A DNA stretch of 64,000 nucleotides from Bradyrhizobium guangzhouense (GCF_004114955.1 NZ_CP030053.1:4774001-4838000), one strand, 5' to 3'; counted from the stretch's first letter, positions 9,874 through 19,407 are shown. Made by a program: numbers and translations. The notes: a model not told the origin generated them from the letters alone.

Positions 9874-10809
9874 TTACCAGCTCCAGCTGATCTCATGGCT
9901 CCAGGGCGGATCGGCGCCTGGCCGCGTGCAGGTCAGACCGGCGCAATTGGCGGCAAAAGACAACGCGCGGCGGAGTTCGTCGGCGCTGATGTCTTCGAGC
10001 AGCTGCCTGGCGAGACGGCCTTGCTTGTGCAGGGCGAACAGCAATGCGGCCTGAAAGCTGTCACCGGCGCCGATGGTATCGGAAACAGCGACCTTCGGCG
10101 CCTCGACCTCGATCTGGCCCGCCTCCGCATGCCAGGCGATGGCCCCGTTGTTGCCGCGAGTGATGACGACAAGGCTCGGGCCCAGCCCAAGCATTGTGGC
10201 CGCGCGCTGCTGATACGGCTCCTCGCCGAAGAGATATTCGAAGTCGACGTCAGACATTTTGATGAGATCGGCGCTGCCTGCGAACTCCGCCATGCGGGCG
10301 AGATAGGCGGGCTTATCCTTGACCAGATTGGGTCGGCAGTTCGGATCGAAGGAGATCGTCGACGTCGCCCTCGCGTCTGCAATTAGAGCTTTGGTCTCGG
10401 CAGCACCCTGATCGTTGACCAGCGTGGTCGAGCCGACATGAACAGCTTCGACCTTATCGAAAGGGATGGTACCTCGACGAAACGTCCAATTCCGCGTCGC
10501 GGTATCGGCGTCATAGAAGGCATAATGCGACTCGCCCACGACAATGCGGACAAACGCGAGTGTAGTCTGGTGATCGCTGCGCGTGGCGAAACCAAGCTCG
10601 ACATTCGACGTGGCGGCGTGGTCGGCGATCATGCGCCCGAACATGTCGTTCGAGATGCCGCCGACAAAACCGGTGGGGGCACCGAGCCGTGCAATTCCAA
10701 TCGCGACGTTGAGGCAGGAGCCGCCGACCGCCGGCATCACCGCTTCGCGGCCGTCGGCGTTTTTCGTGGGCACGAAATCGATCAGTGCATCGCCGCAGGA
10801 AATCAGCAT
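9874..10809 (-). CDS. PfkB-family carbohydrate kinase (fructokinase-like)
   Basis: Ribokinase/PfkB-family sugar kinase of 311 residues. It has the N-terminal Gly-rich signature GGSCLNVAIGIARLG and the C-terminal anion-hole/catalytic motif DTIGAGDSFQAALL containing the catalytic Asp. ATG at 10809 (MLISCGDALIDF) is preferred; an in-frame TTG three codons earlier is the alternative. As the last gene of the polyol operon it plausibly phosphorylates a ketose such as fructose made by the dehydrogenase. Specificity is inferred from context only. Confidence 0.88.
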   Translation of the reverse strand: MLISCGDALIDFVPTKNADGREAVMPAVGGSCLNVAIGIARLGAPTGFVGGISNDMFGRMIADHAATSNVELGFATRSDHQTTLAFVRIVVGESHYAFYDADTATRNWTFRRGTIPFDKVEAVHVGSTTLVNDQGAAETKALIADARATSTISFDPNCRPNLVKDKPAYLARMAEFAGSADLIKMSDVDFEYLFGEEPYQQRAATMLGLGPSLVVITRGNNGAIAWHAEAGQIEVEAPKVAVSDTIGAGDSFQAALLFALHKQGRLARQLLEDISADELRRALSFAANCAGLTCTRPGADPPWSHEISWSW

Positions 10810-10827
10810 GTCTCTCAACGCGTCCTT

Positions 10828-12474
10828 CTAGCTTTTGGGGATGTCACGCATCGCCGTCCGGCTGGCGCGATCGACCTCGCGCAGCAGCTTGTACACCTCC
10901 CGCTTCTTCTTGTGAAATACCGCCATGTCGGGCGCAGTCGGTTCGCTCTTGCGTCCGAGCGCGGACATTTTTGCCATGGTTTCGCCGATCGAGGCATAGG
11001 CGCCGCCGGCGACTGCGCCGAGCATCGCGGCGCCCAGCAGTACCGGCTCCCTGGTCTGAGGCAGCGCGACGATGAGGCCAGTGGTGTCAGCCATGATTTG
11101 CCGCACCAAGGGGCTGCGGCTGGCGCCGCCGCCCATGATCATGATGCCGGTATGAACGCCATGCGCGGCAAAGGCTTCGATCACCTCGGCGAGCCCATAA
11201 GCGAGTCCGCACAGGCCTGCGACGAACAATCGCTCCATCGAACCGACATCGGTGTCGAGATCGAGGCCCGCGATCACAGCGCGCGTATCGGGGTCCGCGT
11301 AAGGCGAGCGGTTGCCGATGAATTCGGGGAGCACATGAACATCGCGGGCCAGCAGCGCCGCGCGGCTCACATCGCCGGCGCGCGCGATGATGCGGCGCTC
11401 GAGGAATTCGATGAGGTCAACCCCCTCGCTCTTCGCTGCCGCGCTCGCCTCGGCGTGGCCCGGATGCGACTTGAGAAGGTGGTCGATTGCAGCTCCGGCT
11501 GCAGATTGACCGCCCTCGTTGAGCCAAAAGTCCGGCACCATGCCGGAATAATAGGGACCCCAGACGCCCGGCACGAAGCACGGATCCTTCGTCGTCGCCA
11601 TGATGCAGGCCGACGTTCCCATGATGTAGGCCAAGCGATCGGTGACGTCAGTCGTTCCGCCCGATCCGTCGCGTCCCCCAATCGCACCGATCCCGCCGGC
11701 ATGGGCGTCGATCAGCGAGGCGCCGACCGGAATGCCAGACGCCAAGCCCAGATCGGCGGCAGCCGCTCGGGTGAGGCCAGCGCCGAGCCGCGTGCCGGGG
11801 GCGACGATTTCGGTGCCGATGCGCGCGTATTTTTCGCTCACGAAGTCGGAGAGGCCGATACGCTTGAAGAACGGCGCGCTCCAGCCGCCGCCATCGTGGG
11901 CGAGGTAGTTCCATTTGCAGGTGACAGTGCAGGTCGAGCGCTGGAGCGATCCGGTCGCGCGCCAGGTCAGATAGTCCGCCAGATCGAAGAAATGCCCGGC
12001 GGCATCGAAGCTCGCGCGCAGATGACGCTTGAGCCACAACAATTTCGGCATCTCCATCTCAGGCGAGATCGAGCCACCCACATAGCGCAGCACATCGTCC
12101 GCGGTCTCATTGATCAGCCGCGCTTCGGCGATGGCGCGATGGTCCATCCAGACGATGACGTTGCGCTGCCTGTCGCCGGAGGCGCTCACCGTGACCGGCT
12201 CGCCCTCGCGATCGAGCACCACCAGGGAACAGGTTGCATCGAAACCGATGCCGCCGACGCTGTCAGGTGCAATGGCTGCTTCCGCCATCGCCGCCCGCAC
12301 CGACTTGACACAGGCCTCCCAGATGTCCTGAGAGGACTGCTCGACGATGTCGCCGGCCTCATGCCAGATCCGAATCGGATGTTTGGCGGTCGCAAGCAGC
12401 GTTCCCGCCTCGTCAAACACCCCTGCCCGCGTGCTCGTGGTTCCTACATCGACGCCGATATACGCTCGCGGCAT
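10828..12474 (-). CDS. FGGY-family pentulose kinase (ribulokinase-like)
   Basis: FGGY carbohydrate kinase of 548 residues, the length typical of the FGGY pentulose-kinase group. The N-terminal ATPase-fold phosphate-1 motif is YIGVDVGTTSTRAGVFD, and the C-terminal adenosine motif is IMIMGGGASRSPLVRQIMAD. ATG at 12474 has GGGAG five bases upstream and is chosen over a GTG two codons earlier. With the adjacent polyol dehydrogenase it could convert a pentitol to a pentulose 5-phosphate (for example D-ribulose 5-phosphate). The exact sugar is not proven. Confidence 0.88.
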   Translation of the reverse strand: MPRAYIGVDVGTTSTRAGVFDEAGTLLATAKHPIRIWHEAGDIVEQSSQDIWEACVKSVRAAMAEAAIAPDSVGGIGFDATCSLVVLDREGEPVTVSASGDRQRNVIVWMDHRAIAEARLINETADDVLRYVGGSISPEMEMPKLLWLKRHLRASFDAAGHFFDLADYLTWRATGSLQRSTCTVTCKWNYLAHDGGGWSAPFFKRIGLSDFVSEKYARIGTEIVAPGTRLGAGLTRAAAADLGLASGIPVGASLIDAHAGGIGAIGGRDGSGGTTDVTDRLAYIMGTSACIMATTKDPCFVPGVWGPYYSGMVPDFWLNEGGQSAAGAAIDHLLKSHPGHAEASAAAKSEGVDLIEFLERRIIARAGDVSRAALLARDVHVLPEFIGNRSPYADPDTRAVIAGLDLDTDVGSMERLFVAGLCGLAYGLAEVIEAFAAHGVHTGIMIMGGGASRSPLVRQIMADTTGLIVALPQTREPVLLGAAMLGAVAGGAYASIGETMAKMSALGRKSEPTAPDMAVFHKKKREVYKLLREVDRASRTAMRDIPKS

Positions 12475-12513
12475 TGTCACTCCCGGTCGCTTCCGTCAGT
12501 TTTGACGGCAAGC

Positions 12514-13287
12514 CTACCAGCAAGTGTAGCCGCCATCCACCAGCACGATGCTGCCGGTCATCAGGCTCGCGGCCTCGGATGCCAGAAACAGGACGACCGA
12601 GGCGATTTCCTCGACCTGTCCCATCCGCGCCATCGGGGTTCCACCGATCCAGGCGTCGTACATTTTCGGGGTGCTTTTCACGAAGGCGTTGAGTGGCGTA
12701 TCAATGTAAGTTGGCGCCACCGCGTTGACACGGATGCCGCGCGCGCCCCATTCGGCGGCCAGCGACTTGGTCAAATGGTGCACGCCGGCCTTGGAGGCAT
12801 TGTAAAAGCATTGTTCCTGCGGCTTGTTGACGATGAAGCCGGACATCGAGCCGACATTGACGATGGCGCCGCTCTTGGCCTTGAGCATGTGCTTGCCGAA
12901 TTCGCGGCAGCACCAGAAGGTGCCGTTGAGATTGACGTCGATGACGTTGAGCCAATGCTCGTCCGTCACCGTCTCGGCCGGCGTCTCGCTGCGGGCAATG
13001 CCCGCATTGTTGACGAGGATGTCGACCTTGCCGTGGCGGGCGACGAGGTCGTTGGCGACCTCCGCAACCCGCTTGGTATCGGTGACGTCCATGATCGCGG
13101 TCTCGATGTCATAACCCTTCGCCTTCAAGCTGGCCTTGGCGTCGCCGGCGACCTTGCTGTCGCGGTCACCGATGATCACCTTTGCGCCGGCCTCGGCCAG
13201 CGCCTCCGCACAGGCGAGCCCAATGCCCTGCCCGCCTCCGGTGATGAACGCGGTCTTGCCGCTCAGCTTGAATTTTTCCAGGTACAT
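12514..13287 (-). CDS. SDR-family polyol (sorbitol/arabinitol-type) dehydrogenase
   Basis: Classical SDR of 257 residues. Cofactor motif TGGGQGIGLA near residue 17, acidic residue in VIIGDRDSK suggesting NAD, NNAG at about residue 93, and the catalytic tetrad SMSGFIVN...YNASKAG. It ends with LVDGGYTCW. It lies between the pentulose kinase and the ATPase of a sorbitol/mannitol-type transporter, so a polyol 2- or 4-dehydrogenase role is likely. The precise polyol is uncertain. Confidence 0.88.
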   Translation of the reverse strand: MYLEKFKLSGKTAFITGGGQGIGLACAEALAEAGAKVIIGDRDSKVAGDAKASLKAKGYDIETAIMDVTDTKRVAEVANDLVARHGKVDILVNNAGIARSETPAETVTDEHWLNVIDVNLNGTFWCCREFGKHMLKAKSGAIVNVGSMSGFIVNKPQEQCFYNASKAGVHHLTKSLAAEWGARGIRVNAVAPTYIDTPLNAFVKSTPKMYDAWIGGTPMARMGQVEEIASVVLFLASEAASLMTGSIVLVDGGYTCW

Positions 13288-13307
13288 GGTCGTATTCCCG
13301 TTTCTTG

Positions 13308-14315
13308 TCAGTTCCTGATCGCATTGCCGCTTGCGTCGAAGCGGTGAATGCGCGCGGGGTCCGGCACCAGCGACACGCGGTCGCCGGCATGCAGGCTCAA
13401 TTCGCCGATGTAGCGCGCTGTCAGCATGCCGAGCGGCCCAGCGTCGACATAAAGAAAGGTGTCGCTGCCGAGGTGCTCGGCGACCGCGATCGTGCCCTGC
13501 CAGCCGCCACCACCGTCGCGCTCGATCTTGAGATGCTCCGGCCTTACGCCGATCGTGGCCGCACCCTGCTGCGCCGCGCTGTTGCCGGTGACGAAATTCA
13601 TCTTGGGCGAGCCGATGAAGCCGGCCACAAAGAGATTGGCGGGCCGCTCGTAGAGCTCCAGCGGAGAGCCGTATTGCTCGATCTTGCCGGCGTTGAGAAC
13701 GACAATCTTGTCGGCCATCGTCATCGCTTCGACCTGGTCGTGCGTGACGTAGATCGCCGTGGTGCCGAGCTGCTTCTGGAGCCTCGTCACCTCGATGCGC
13801 ATCTGCACGCGCAGTGCGGCGTCGAGATTGGAAAGCGGCTCGTCGAACAGGAACCCCTTGGGCTCGCGGACGATGGCGCGTCCGATCGCGACGCGCTGGC
13901 GCTGGCCGCCTGAAAGCTCGCGCGGCTTGCGGTCGAGATAAGGCGTCAGGTTCAGCGTCGCGGCGGCTGCCTCGACCTTGCGGTTGATCTCGTCCTTAGG
14001 CAAGCCTGCCATCTTCAGGCCGAAGCCGATATTGCCGCGCACGCTCATGTGCGGGTAGAGCGCGTAGGACTGGAAGACCATCGACAGGCCGCGCTTGGCC
14101 GGCGGCGTGTCGACGACGTTCTTGCCGTCGATCAGGATGCTGCCGCCGGTGACGTCCTCGAGGCCTGCGATCAGGCGCAGTAGCGTGGTCTTGCCGCAGC
14201 CGGAAGGACCGACGAAGACGACGAAGGAGCCGTCGGCAATGTCGAGATCGGCACCTTTGATGATATGCACGGGGCCGAAGGATTTCTGCACGCCCTGAAG
14301 TGTGATCTGACCCAT
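13308..14315 (-). CDS. ABC transporter ATP-binding protein, polyol/UgpC (SmoK-like) type
   Basis: MalK/UgpC-family ATPase of 335 residues. Walker [10 protein letters not shown] near residue 37, signature [16 protein letters not shown], Walker [14 protein letters not shown], and a C-terminal TOBE/regulatory domain with [13 protein letters not shown]. It is 20 nt upstream of the polyol dehydrogenase and downstream of two CUT1-type permeases, the arrangement of Rhodobacter smoEFGK and related mannitol/sorbitol importers. Confidence 0.92.
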   Translation of the reverse strand: MGQITLQGVQKSFGPVHIIKGADLDIADGSFVVFVGPSGCGKTTLLRLIAGLEDVTGGSILIDGKNVVDTPPAKRGLSMVFQSYALYPHMSVRGNIGFGLKMAGLPKDEINRKVEAAAATLNLTPYLDRKPRELSGGQRQRVAIGRAIVREPKGFLFDEPLSNLDAALRVQMRIEVTRLQKQLGTTAIYVTHDQVEAMTMADKIVVLNAGKIEQYGSPLELYERPANLFVAGFIGSPKMNFVTGNSAAQQGAATIGVRPEHLKIERDGGGGWQGTIAVAEHLGSDTFLYVDAGPLGMLTARYIGELSLHAGDRVSLVPDPARIHRFDASGNAIRN

Positions 14316-14330
14316 GATCCAGCAGCCCCT

Positions 14331-15161
14331 TTATTTCACCGCGCCGAAGGTGAGCCCGCGCACGAGCTGCTTCTGGCTGAACCAACCGAGGACGAGAATG
14401 GGCGCGATCGCCAGCGTCGAGGCCGCCGACAGCTTGGCCCAGAACAGTCCTTCCGGACTTGAATAGGAGGCAATGAACACCGTCAGCGGCGCCGCCGCCG
14501 AAGTGGATAGGTTCAGCGTCCAGAACGCCTCGTTCCAGGCCAGGATCAGATTAAGCAGCATCGTCGAGGCAAGCCCGGGGATCGCCATCGGCGTCAGCAC
14601 ATAGATGAGCTTGCGGCCAATCGTAGCGCCGTCCATGCGCGCGGCTTCGAGAATGTCGCGCGGGATCTCCTTGAAATAGGTGAACAGCATCCAGATCACG
14701 ATCGGCAAATTGCCGAGGCAGAGGATGAAGATGAGGCCGATGCGGGAATCGAGCAAACCAAAGGTCTTGTAGATCAGGTAGATCGGCACCAGCACGCCGA
14801 CCGGCGGCATCATCTTGGTCGACAGCATCCAGAGCAGGATGTCCTTGGTGCGTTTGGTCGGCGAGAATGCCATCGACCAGGCTGCGGGGACTGCGATCAG
14901 GAGCGCAATCAGCGTCGAGCCGCCGGCGATGATGATCGAGTTCATCGCATGGTGAAGATAATCGCTACGCTCCTGCACGGTCGCATAGTTTTCCGTGGTC
15001 CAGTGGAAGAACAAGAAAGACGGCGGGATCGCGAAGGCTTCCAGCTCGGTCTTGAAGCTCGCCAGCACCATCCACAAGATCGGAAAGAAGATCAGAAAGC
15101 CGAAGAACCACGCTCCGATCGTCGAGACCACCACCCGCTGCGTTGTTGACTTGCGCGCCAT
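14331..15161 (-). CDS. ABC sugar/polyol transporter permease (SmoG/MalG type)
   Basis: CUT1-family inner-membrane permease of 276 residues, the MalG-like partner. The hydrophobic N-terminal helix GAWFFGFLIFFPILWMVLASF and the EAA loop ILEAARMDGATIGRKLIYVLTPMAIPG are clear. It starts 4 nt after the other permease stops, in the same operon. The protein should form the membrane pore with the MalF-like subunit. Confidence 0.92.
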   Translation of the reverse strand: MARKSTTQRVVVSTIGAWFFGFLIFFPILWMVLASFKTELEAFAIPPSFLFFHWTTENYATVQERSDYLHHAMNSIIIAGGSTLIALLIAVPAAWSMAFSPTKRTKDILLWMLSTKMMPPVGVLVPIYLIYKTFGLLDSRIGLIFILCLGNLPIVIWMLFTYFKEIPRDILEAARMDGATIGRKLIYVLTPMAIPGLASTMLLNLILAWNEAFWTLNLSTSAAAPLTVFIASYSSPEGLFWAKLSAASTLAIAPILVLGWFSQKQLVRGLTFGAVK

Positions 15162-15165
15162 GATT

Positions 15166-16038
15166 TCAGGCTTCCAGGTTGCGGCCGACGATGCGGACCA
15201 GGAAGAAGGCGACGATATTGGCGATGACCACCGCGACGAGGCCGCCTGCCGAGGCGCTGCCGACGTCGAACTGGATCAGCGCCTGCGAATAGATCAGGAA
15301 GGCGATATTGGTGGTCTGCAGGCCTGGTCCGCCGCCGGTAGTGACGAAGATTTCGGCAAACACCGTCAGCAGGAAGATGGTCTCGATCAGGATCACTACG
15401 GTGATCGGGCGGGCCAGATGCGGCAGCGTGATGTAGATGAAGGTCGAGATGGCGCTGGCACCATCCATCTCGGCCGCTTCCTTCTGCTCTTCGTCGAGCG
15501 ATTGCAGCGCCGTCAGCAGGATCAGCGTCGCAAACGGCAGCCATTGCCAAGCCACGATCAGGATCACGGAGAACAGCGGCACGTCGTTGAACCAGTCGAC
15601 CGGCGTCAGCCCAACCAGCTTGGCCAGCCAGGCGAACAGGCCGGAGACCGGATGCATCAGCAGATTCTTCCAGACCAGCGCACTCACCGTCGGCATCACG
15701 AAGAACGGCGCGATCACCATCAGACGCACGAAGTTGCGGCCGACCACGGGCTGGTCGAGCAGTAGCGCCAGGGGAATCCCCAGCACGATCGTCAGGGCCA
15801 GCACCGAGCCGACCAGCACAAGGGTGTTCTCGAGCGAGGCGAGAAAGGCCGGATCGGTGAGGAAGTAGCGAAAGTTTTCAAGCCCGACGAACGCTTCGGA
15901 ACCTGGATCGAGCAGGCTGTAATGCAGCGTCGAGAAATAGATCGTCAGCGCGAGCGGAACGATCATCCAGATGAACAGCAGTCCGACGGCCGGGGTCAGG
16001 AGCGACCGCGCAAGAAACTGCGTCTGCCGGGTTGCCAT
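15166..16038 (-). CDS. ABC sugar/polyol transporter permease (SmoF/MalF type)
   Basis: CUT1-family permease of 290 residues. Its first helix is SLLTPAVGLLFIWMIVPLALTIYFS and its EAA loop reads EAAEMDGASAISTFIYITLPHLARPI. The frame stays open upstream, but ATG at 16038 is preceded by GGGAG and begins at the conserved first helix. It is separated from the binding-protein gene by 148 bp that contain a strong hairpin. Confidence 0.9.
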   Translation of the reverse strand: MATRQTQFLARSLLTPAVGLLFIWMIVPLALTIYFSTLHYSLLDPGSEAFVGLENFRYFLTDPAFLASLENTLVLVGSVLALTIVLGIPLALLLDQPVVGRNFVRLMVIAPFFVMPTVSALVWKNLLMHPVSGLFAWLAKLVGLTPVDWFNDVPLFSVILIVAWQWLPFATLILLTALQSLDEEQKEAAEMDGASAISTFIYITLPHLARPITVVILIETIFLLTVFAEIFVTTGGGPGLQTTNIAFLIYSQALIQFDVGSASAGGLVAVVIANIVAFFLVRIVGRNLEA

Positions 16039-16135
16039 CCTCGGGATCTCCCTCAGGGCGTTTTCGAGCGAAGTGGAGACCGGTTCGCGGAAGGAAAACG
16101 CGTCAAAATAAGCCTCGGGACGAAGGCGGCCATCC

Positions 16136-16169
16136 ATCGCGCAAGGAGTGGATGGCCGCGAGTTTGAGC
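16136..16169 (-). other. Intercistronic hairpin after the polyol-binding-protein gene
   Basis: A perfect 11-bp stem (GCGGCCATCCA at 16136-16146 with TGGATGGCCGC at 16159-16169) and a 12-nt loop start 17 nt beyond the stop of the binding-protein gene. No T-run follows, so it is more likely an mRNA-stabilising or attenuating structure than a full terminator. Confidence 0.6.
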
Positions 16170-16186
16170 TCAGGGAGAGCTCGGGT

Positions 16187-17497
16187 TTACTTGATGTAGC
16201 CGGCGCGCTTCATCTCGCGCTCGGTGGCAGATTGCGCCGCAGCCAGCGCCGCATCGACCGTCATCGATCCCGCAAGCGCGGCCGAGAACTGTTGCCCGAC
16301 TTGCGTGCCGATGCCCTGGAATTCGGGGATCGCGGCATATTGCACGCCGACATAGGGCACCGGCTTCACGGTCGGCTTGTTCGGGTCGGCTGCGTCGATC
16401 GAGGCGAGCGTCATCTTGGCGAAGGGCGCCGCCTTCAGGTACTCAGGATTCGCATAGAGCGAGGTGCGCGTACCCGGCGGCACGTTGGCCCAACCCTCCT
16501 TCGAGGCCACGAGCTTGGTGTAGTCCTTGCTCGTTGCCCAGGCGATGAACTTCTCGGCAGCGTCGGCCTTCTTGGAGCCTGCGGGAATCGCGAGACTCCA
16601 GGCCCACAGCCAGTTGGCATTCTTGCCGAGCCCGGTGTTGGGCGCGAGCGCAAAGCCGACCTTGTCCGCAACCTTCGAGTCCTTCGGGTTGGTGACGAAA
16701 GACGCCGCGACCGTCGCGTCGATCCACATCGCGCACTTGCCGGCGTTGAACAGCGCCAGATTCTCATTGAAGCCGTTCGAGCTCGCGCCGGGAGGGCCGG
16801 CGTCCTTCATCAGATTGACGTAGGTCGTGAGCGTGGTCTTCCATTCCGGCGTGTTGAACTGCGGCTCCCACTTCTCGTCGAACCAGCGCGCGCCGTATGA
16901 ATTGGCCATCGCCGAGAGGAACGCCATGTTTTCGCCCCAGCCGGCCTTGCCGCGCAGGCAGATGCCGTAGACGCCACCGTTCTTGTCGGTGAGCTTCTTG
17001 GCGGCGTCGATGACGAAATCCCAGGTCGGTTTTTCCGGCATCTTCAGGCCGGCCTTGTCGAACAGATCGGTGCGGTACATCACCATCGAACTCTCGCCGT
17101 AGAATGGCGCGGCATAGAGCTTGCCGTCGACCGAGACCGCGTCCCTGATCTTCGGCAGGAGATCGGCAACGTCGTAGTCGGCGCCGAGATTGGCGAGCGG
17201 CACCAGCCAGCCCTTCTTGGCCCAGATCGGCACCTCGTAGGTGCCGATGGTCAGAACGTCGAACTGGCCGCCCTTGGTGGCGATGTCGGTCGTGACGCGC
17301 TGGCGCAGCACGTTCTCCTCGAGCGTCACCCATTTCACTGAAATGTCCGGGTTCGCCTTGGTGAATTCGCTGGTCAGCCCCTGCATGCGGATCATGTCGC
17401 CATTGTTGACTGTGGCGATCGTCAGGGTCGTTTCGGCCATCGCGGGGACGGCAAGCAGTACGGACGCGCCGCAGACGGCGCCCAGAAATCGTTTCAC
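16187..17497 (-). CDS. ABC polyol transporter substrate-binding protein (SmoE-like)
   Basis: Extracellular solute-binding protein family 1 member of 436 residues. GTG at 17497 is chosen because GGAGG lies seven bases upstream and it opens directly on a signal peptide (cleavage near residue 21, VPAMA). The mature protein resembles the sorbitol/mannitol-binding SmoE group, with TTDIATKGGQFDVLTIGTYE and KLYAAPFYGESSMVMYRTDL. It is the first gene of the polyol operon, and a 25-bp near-palindrome 29 bp upstream is the probable operator. Confidence 0.92.
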   Translation of the reverse strand: MKRFLGAVCGASVLLAVPAMAETTLTIATVNNGDMIRMQGLTSEFTKANPDISVKWVTLEENVLRQRVTTDIATKGGQFDVLTIGTYEVPIWAKKGWLVPLANLGADYDVADLLPKIRDAVSVDGKLYAAPFYGESSMVMYRTDLFDKAGLKMPEKPTWDFVIDAAKKLTDKNGGVYGICLRGKAGWGENMAFLSAMANSYGARWFDEKWEPQFNTPEWKTTLTTYVNLMKDAGPPGASSNGFNENLALFNAGKCAMWIDATVAASFVTNPKDSKVADKVGFALAPNTGLGKNANWLWAWSLAIPAGSKKADAAEKFIAWATSKDYTKLVASKEGWANVPPGTRTSLYANPEYLKAAPFAKMTLASIDAADPNKPTVKPVPYVGVQYAAIPEFQGIGTQVGQQFSAALAGSMTVDAALAAAQSATEREMKRAGYIK

Positions 17498-17525
17498 GGT
17501 GTCCTCCCTCAACTCGCGTTTTGAG

Positions 17526-17550
17526 CATATGCCCACGCGTTGGGCGTATG
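17526..17550. promoter_or_regulatory. Candidate SorC-family operator upstream of the polyol operon
   Basis: CATATGCCCA at 17526-17535 and TGGGCGTATG at 17541-17550 form 10-bp arms with one mismatch around a 5-bp spacer. The site lies 28 bp upstream of the binding-protein start. A related sequence precedes the HAD-SorC operon at 19408, followed by the same TTCGGCT heptamer. Confidence 0.6.
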
Positions 17551-17642
17551 TTCGGCTGAGGTGCCGCGCTTGTCAAGCAGGCGCGCGGCCGTTTCGGCAA
17601 CTTATGAGTGCTGCGGTGCGGGACGGAGCCGCCCCAACCCCG

Positions 17643-17751
17643 CTGTCATGCCCCGCGAAAGCGGGGCATCCAGTACTCCGTGTCGTTTATTGCTTTGCCT
17701 CAAGCTTGGCCGCGGCGTACTGGATCGCCCGCTTGCGCGGGCGATGACAGC
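17643..17751. repeat. Palindromic intergenic repeat element
   Basis: The 109-bp element has inverted ends (CTGTCAT...CCAGTAC and GTACTGG...ATGACAG) and two internal GC-rich hairpins, one with GCCCCGC/GCGGGGC and one with GCCCGC/GCGGGC arms. Its layout matches small palindromic repeats that I recognise from Bradyrhizobium and Rhodopseudomonas intergenic regions. It sits between the SorC gene stop and the polyol operon promoter. Confidence 0.65.
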
Positions 17752-17774
17752 AGTGCGAGGGGTGGGAGCAATCC

Positions 17775-18725
17775 CTACCGCTCCAGGATCGCCCTTGCGG
17801 TGGCCTCGTCCGTGATCAGGCCGTTGATCAGGCGCCCGTTGAGCGCCGCTGCGATCGCGGACACTTTGGCCGCACCGACTGCAGCGCCGATGGTCGTGGT
17901 CTTCGCCGGTACCTCCGGCGGAATGCTGGTGAGGCGCCTGTTGGTGCCGGCCTTGAGCAGACGGCCCTTGGAATCATAGGCCCAGCCGGTGATCTCGCCG
18001 ATCGCGCCCTGCCGCATCATCTCGAACAATTCATCACGCGTGACGAAGCCATCGACATGGACCTGGGCCCTCTGGTCCATCTGGCCAATGCCGACGAGCC
18101 GCAGATCCGCTTTGGCCGCGACCGCCTTGACCTTCGCGATCGGCTCGATGCGAACCATCTTGTTGCGCTCGTCCTCCGACGACATCAGGAACGGCAGCGG
18201 CATCGGATAGTGCCGCGCGCCGGTGCGGTCGGCGAGCCGGCCGACGGTGTCGTAGAAGCTTGCCGAGCCGTCCGCGGAGATGTTGCCGACCAGCGAGACG
18301 ATCTGGTGGTTGGGCCGGTCGATCGGAGTGACGCGCTCGACCGCGGCGCGCACGGCCCGCCCCGTGCCGAGCGCGACGATCACGGGCGTCTCCGAGCGCA
18401 GCGTCGCATCGAGCAGATTGGCGCAACGCTCGGCAATCCCGGCGGTGGACTGCGGCGCGGCCGGATCGGCGGGCACGACCTCGCAATGACCGAGATCAAA
18501 GCGCTCCTTCAGGCGCGCCGCGAGCTCCATGCAAGCTGCGATCGGATGCTCGAGCCGGAACGTGATCAGCCGCTCGGCGAGGCACAGCGACACCAGTCGC
18601 TGCGCCGAGGCGCGGGACAGCTGCAGCATCTTTGCGATCTCGTCCTGGGTATGGCCGGCAATGAAATAGAGCCAGCCGGCGCGCGCGGCGTCGTCGAGTC
18701 GGGACTTTTCGTTCTCGGCGGCCAT
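17775..18725 (-). CDS. SorC-family sugar-binding transcriptional regulator
   Basis: SorC/DeoR-type regulator of 316 residues. The N-terminal HTH reads TQDEIAKMLQLSRASAQRLVSLCLAE and the rest is a sugar-phosphate-binding domain with ETPVIVALGTGRAVRAAVERV. It starts 6 bp after the HAD phosphatase gene, forming a two-gene operon divergent in function from, but adjacent to, the polyol operon. Related near-palindromes lie upstream of both operons, suggesting that it regulates both, with a sugar phosphate as the likely effector. Confidence 0.9.
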   Translation of the reverse strand: MAAENEKSRLDDAARAGWLYFIAGHTQDEIAKMLQLSRASAQRLVSLCLAERLITFRLEHPIAACMELAARLKERFDLGHCEVVPADPAAPQSTAGIAERCANLLDATLRSETPVIVALGTGRAVRAAVERVTPIDRPNHQIVSLVGNISADGSASFYDTVGRLADRTGARHYPMPLPFLMSSEDERNKMVRIEPIAKVKAVAAKADLRLVGIGQMDQRAQVHVDGFVTRDELFEMMRQGAIGEITGWAYDSKGRLLKAGTNRRLTSIPPEVPAKTTTIGAAVGAAKVSAIAAALNGRLINGLITDEATARAILER

Positions 18726-18731
18726 GCGGCC

Positions 18732-19394
18732 TCACGCTCCCCAGAAATCGCTCATCTGCGCGAAGACCCGATCGGCCCCGGCGGCGGACAATATAGCGCG
18801 GCCGGCGCGGCTTCGATAATGGCCACCGCCGACAAATCCCCAGACCATCATCCCGGCCGCCTTGGCGGCCTGGACGCCGCTGACGCTGTCCTCGATCACC
18901 AGTGTGCGAGAAGGGCTGGCCCGCATTTTCGTGGCGGCGTGAAGAAAGAGATCCGGAGCCGGCTTGCCGTGCCTGACCATCTGCGCCGTGTAAAGGCGGT
19001 CGCCGAAATGCGGCGCAAGACCGGTGACCTCCAGCGACAGCGAGACACGGTCGAGGTCGCTCGACGATGCGACGCAGTATGGCACCTGCAATTCCGACAA
19101 CATGGTGCCGACGCCCGGGATCGGCTGGAGTGCCCCTGCAAACGTCTCGAGCACGCGCGCCTTCAGTCGGGGGAGGAATTCGCCAGGCAGAATCTGGCCG
19201 AGTTCGCGGTAGTGCTGCTCGATCGCCTTCGTGCTGCGTCCGAGAAAGAGCTCGAGCGCCTGCTCGACACTGAGTTGGAGGCCGAACTGCGCCAGCACCT
19301 CGGACAGGCAGCGGCAGCTGAGCAACTCGCTGTCGACGAGCACGCCGTCGCAATCGAAGATGATCAGATCGGGTTTTGGCCGGTCCAGGTCCAT
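18732..19394 (-). CDS. HAD-family phosphatase (beta-phosphoglucomutase-like)
   Basis: Haloacid-dehalogenase hydrolase of 220 residues. Motif I is IIFDCDGVLVDSE with the nucleophilic Asp, motif II is VASSSDLDR, and motif III/IV appears as KPAPDLFLHAA...VIEDSVSGVQAAKAAGM. The small helical cap after motif I places it in the phosphoglucomutase-like subgroup. It is co-transcribed with the SorC regulator and probably dephosphorylates a sugar phosphate from polyol metabolism. Confidence 0.9.
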   Translation of the reverse strand: MDLDRPKPDLIIFDCDGVLVDSELLSCRCLSEVLAQFGLQLSVEQALELFLGRSTKAIEQHYRELGQILPGEFLPRLKARVLETFAGALQPIPGVGTMLSELQVPYCVASSSDLDRVSLSLEVTGLAPHFGDRLYTAQMVRHGKPAPDLFLHAATKMRASPSRTLVIEDSVSGVQAAKAAGMMVWGFVGGGHYRSRAGRAILSAAGADRVFAQMSDFWGA

Positions 19395-19407
19395 CGCGGC
19401 ATTCGAT

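Noticed and set aside
10438..13347. A very long plus-strand open frame (969 codons) opposite the polyol genes
   Set aside because: It is the antisense shadow of the PfkB kinase, FGGY kinase and SDR genes, all of which have clear family motifs on the minus strand. The predicted protein is Arg/His/Asp-rich without any recognisable domain.
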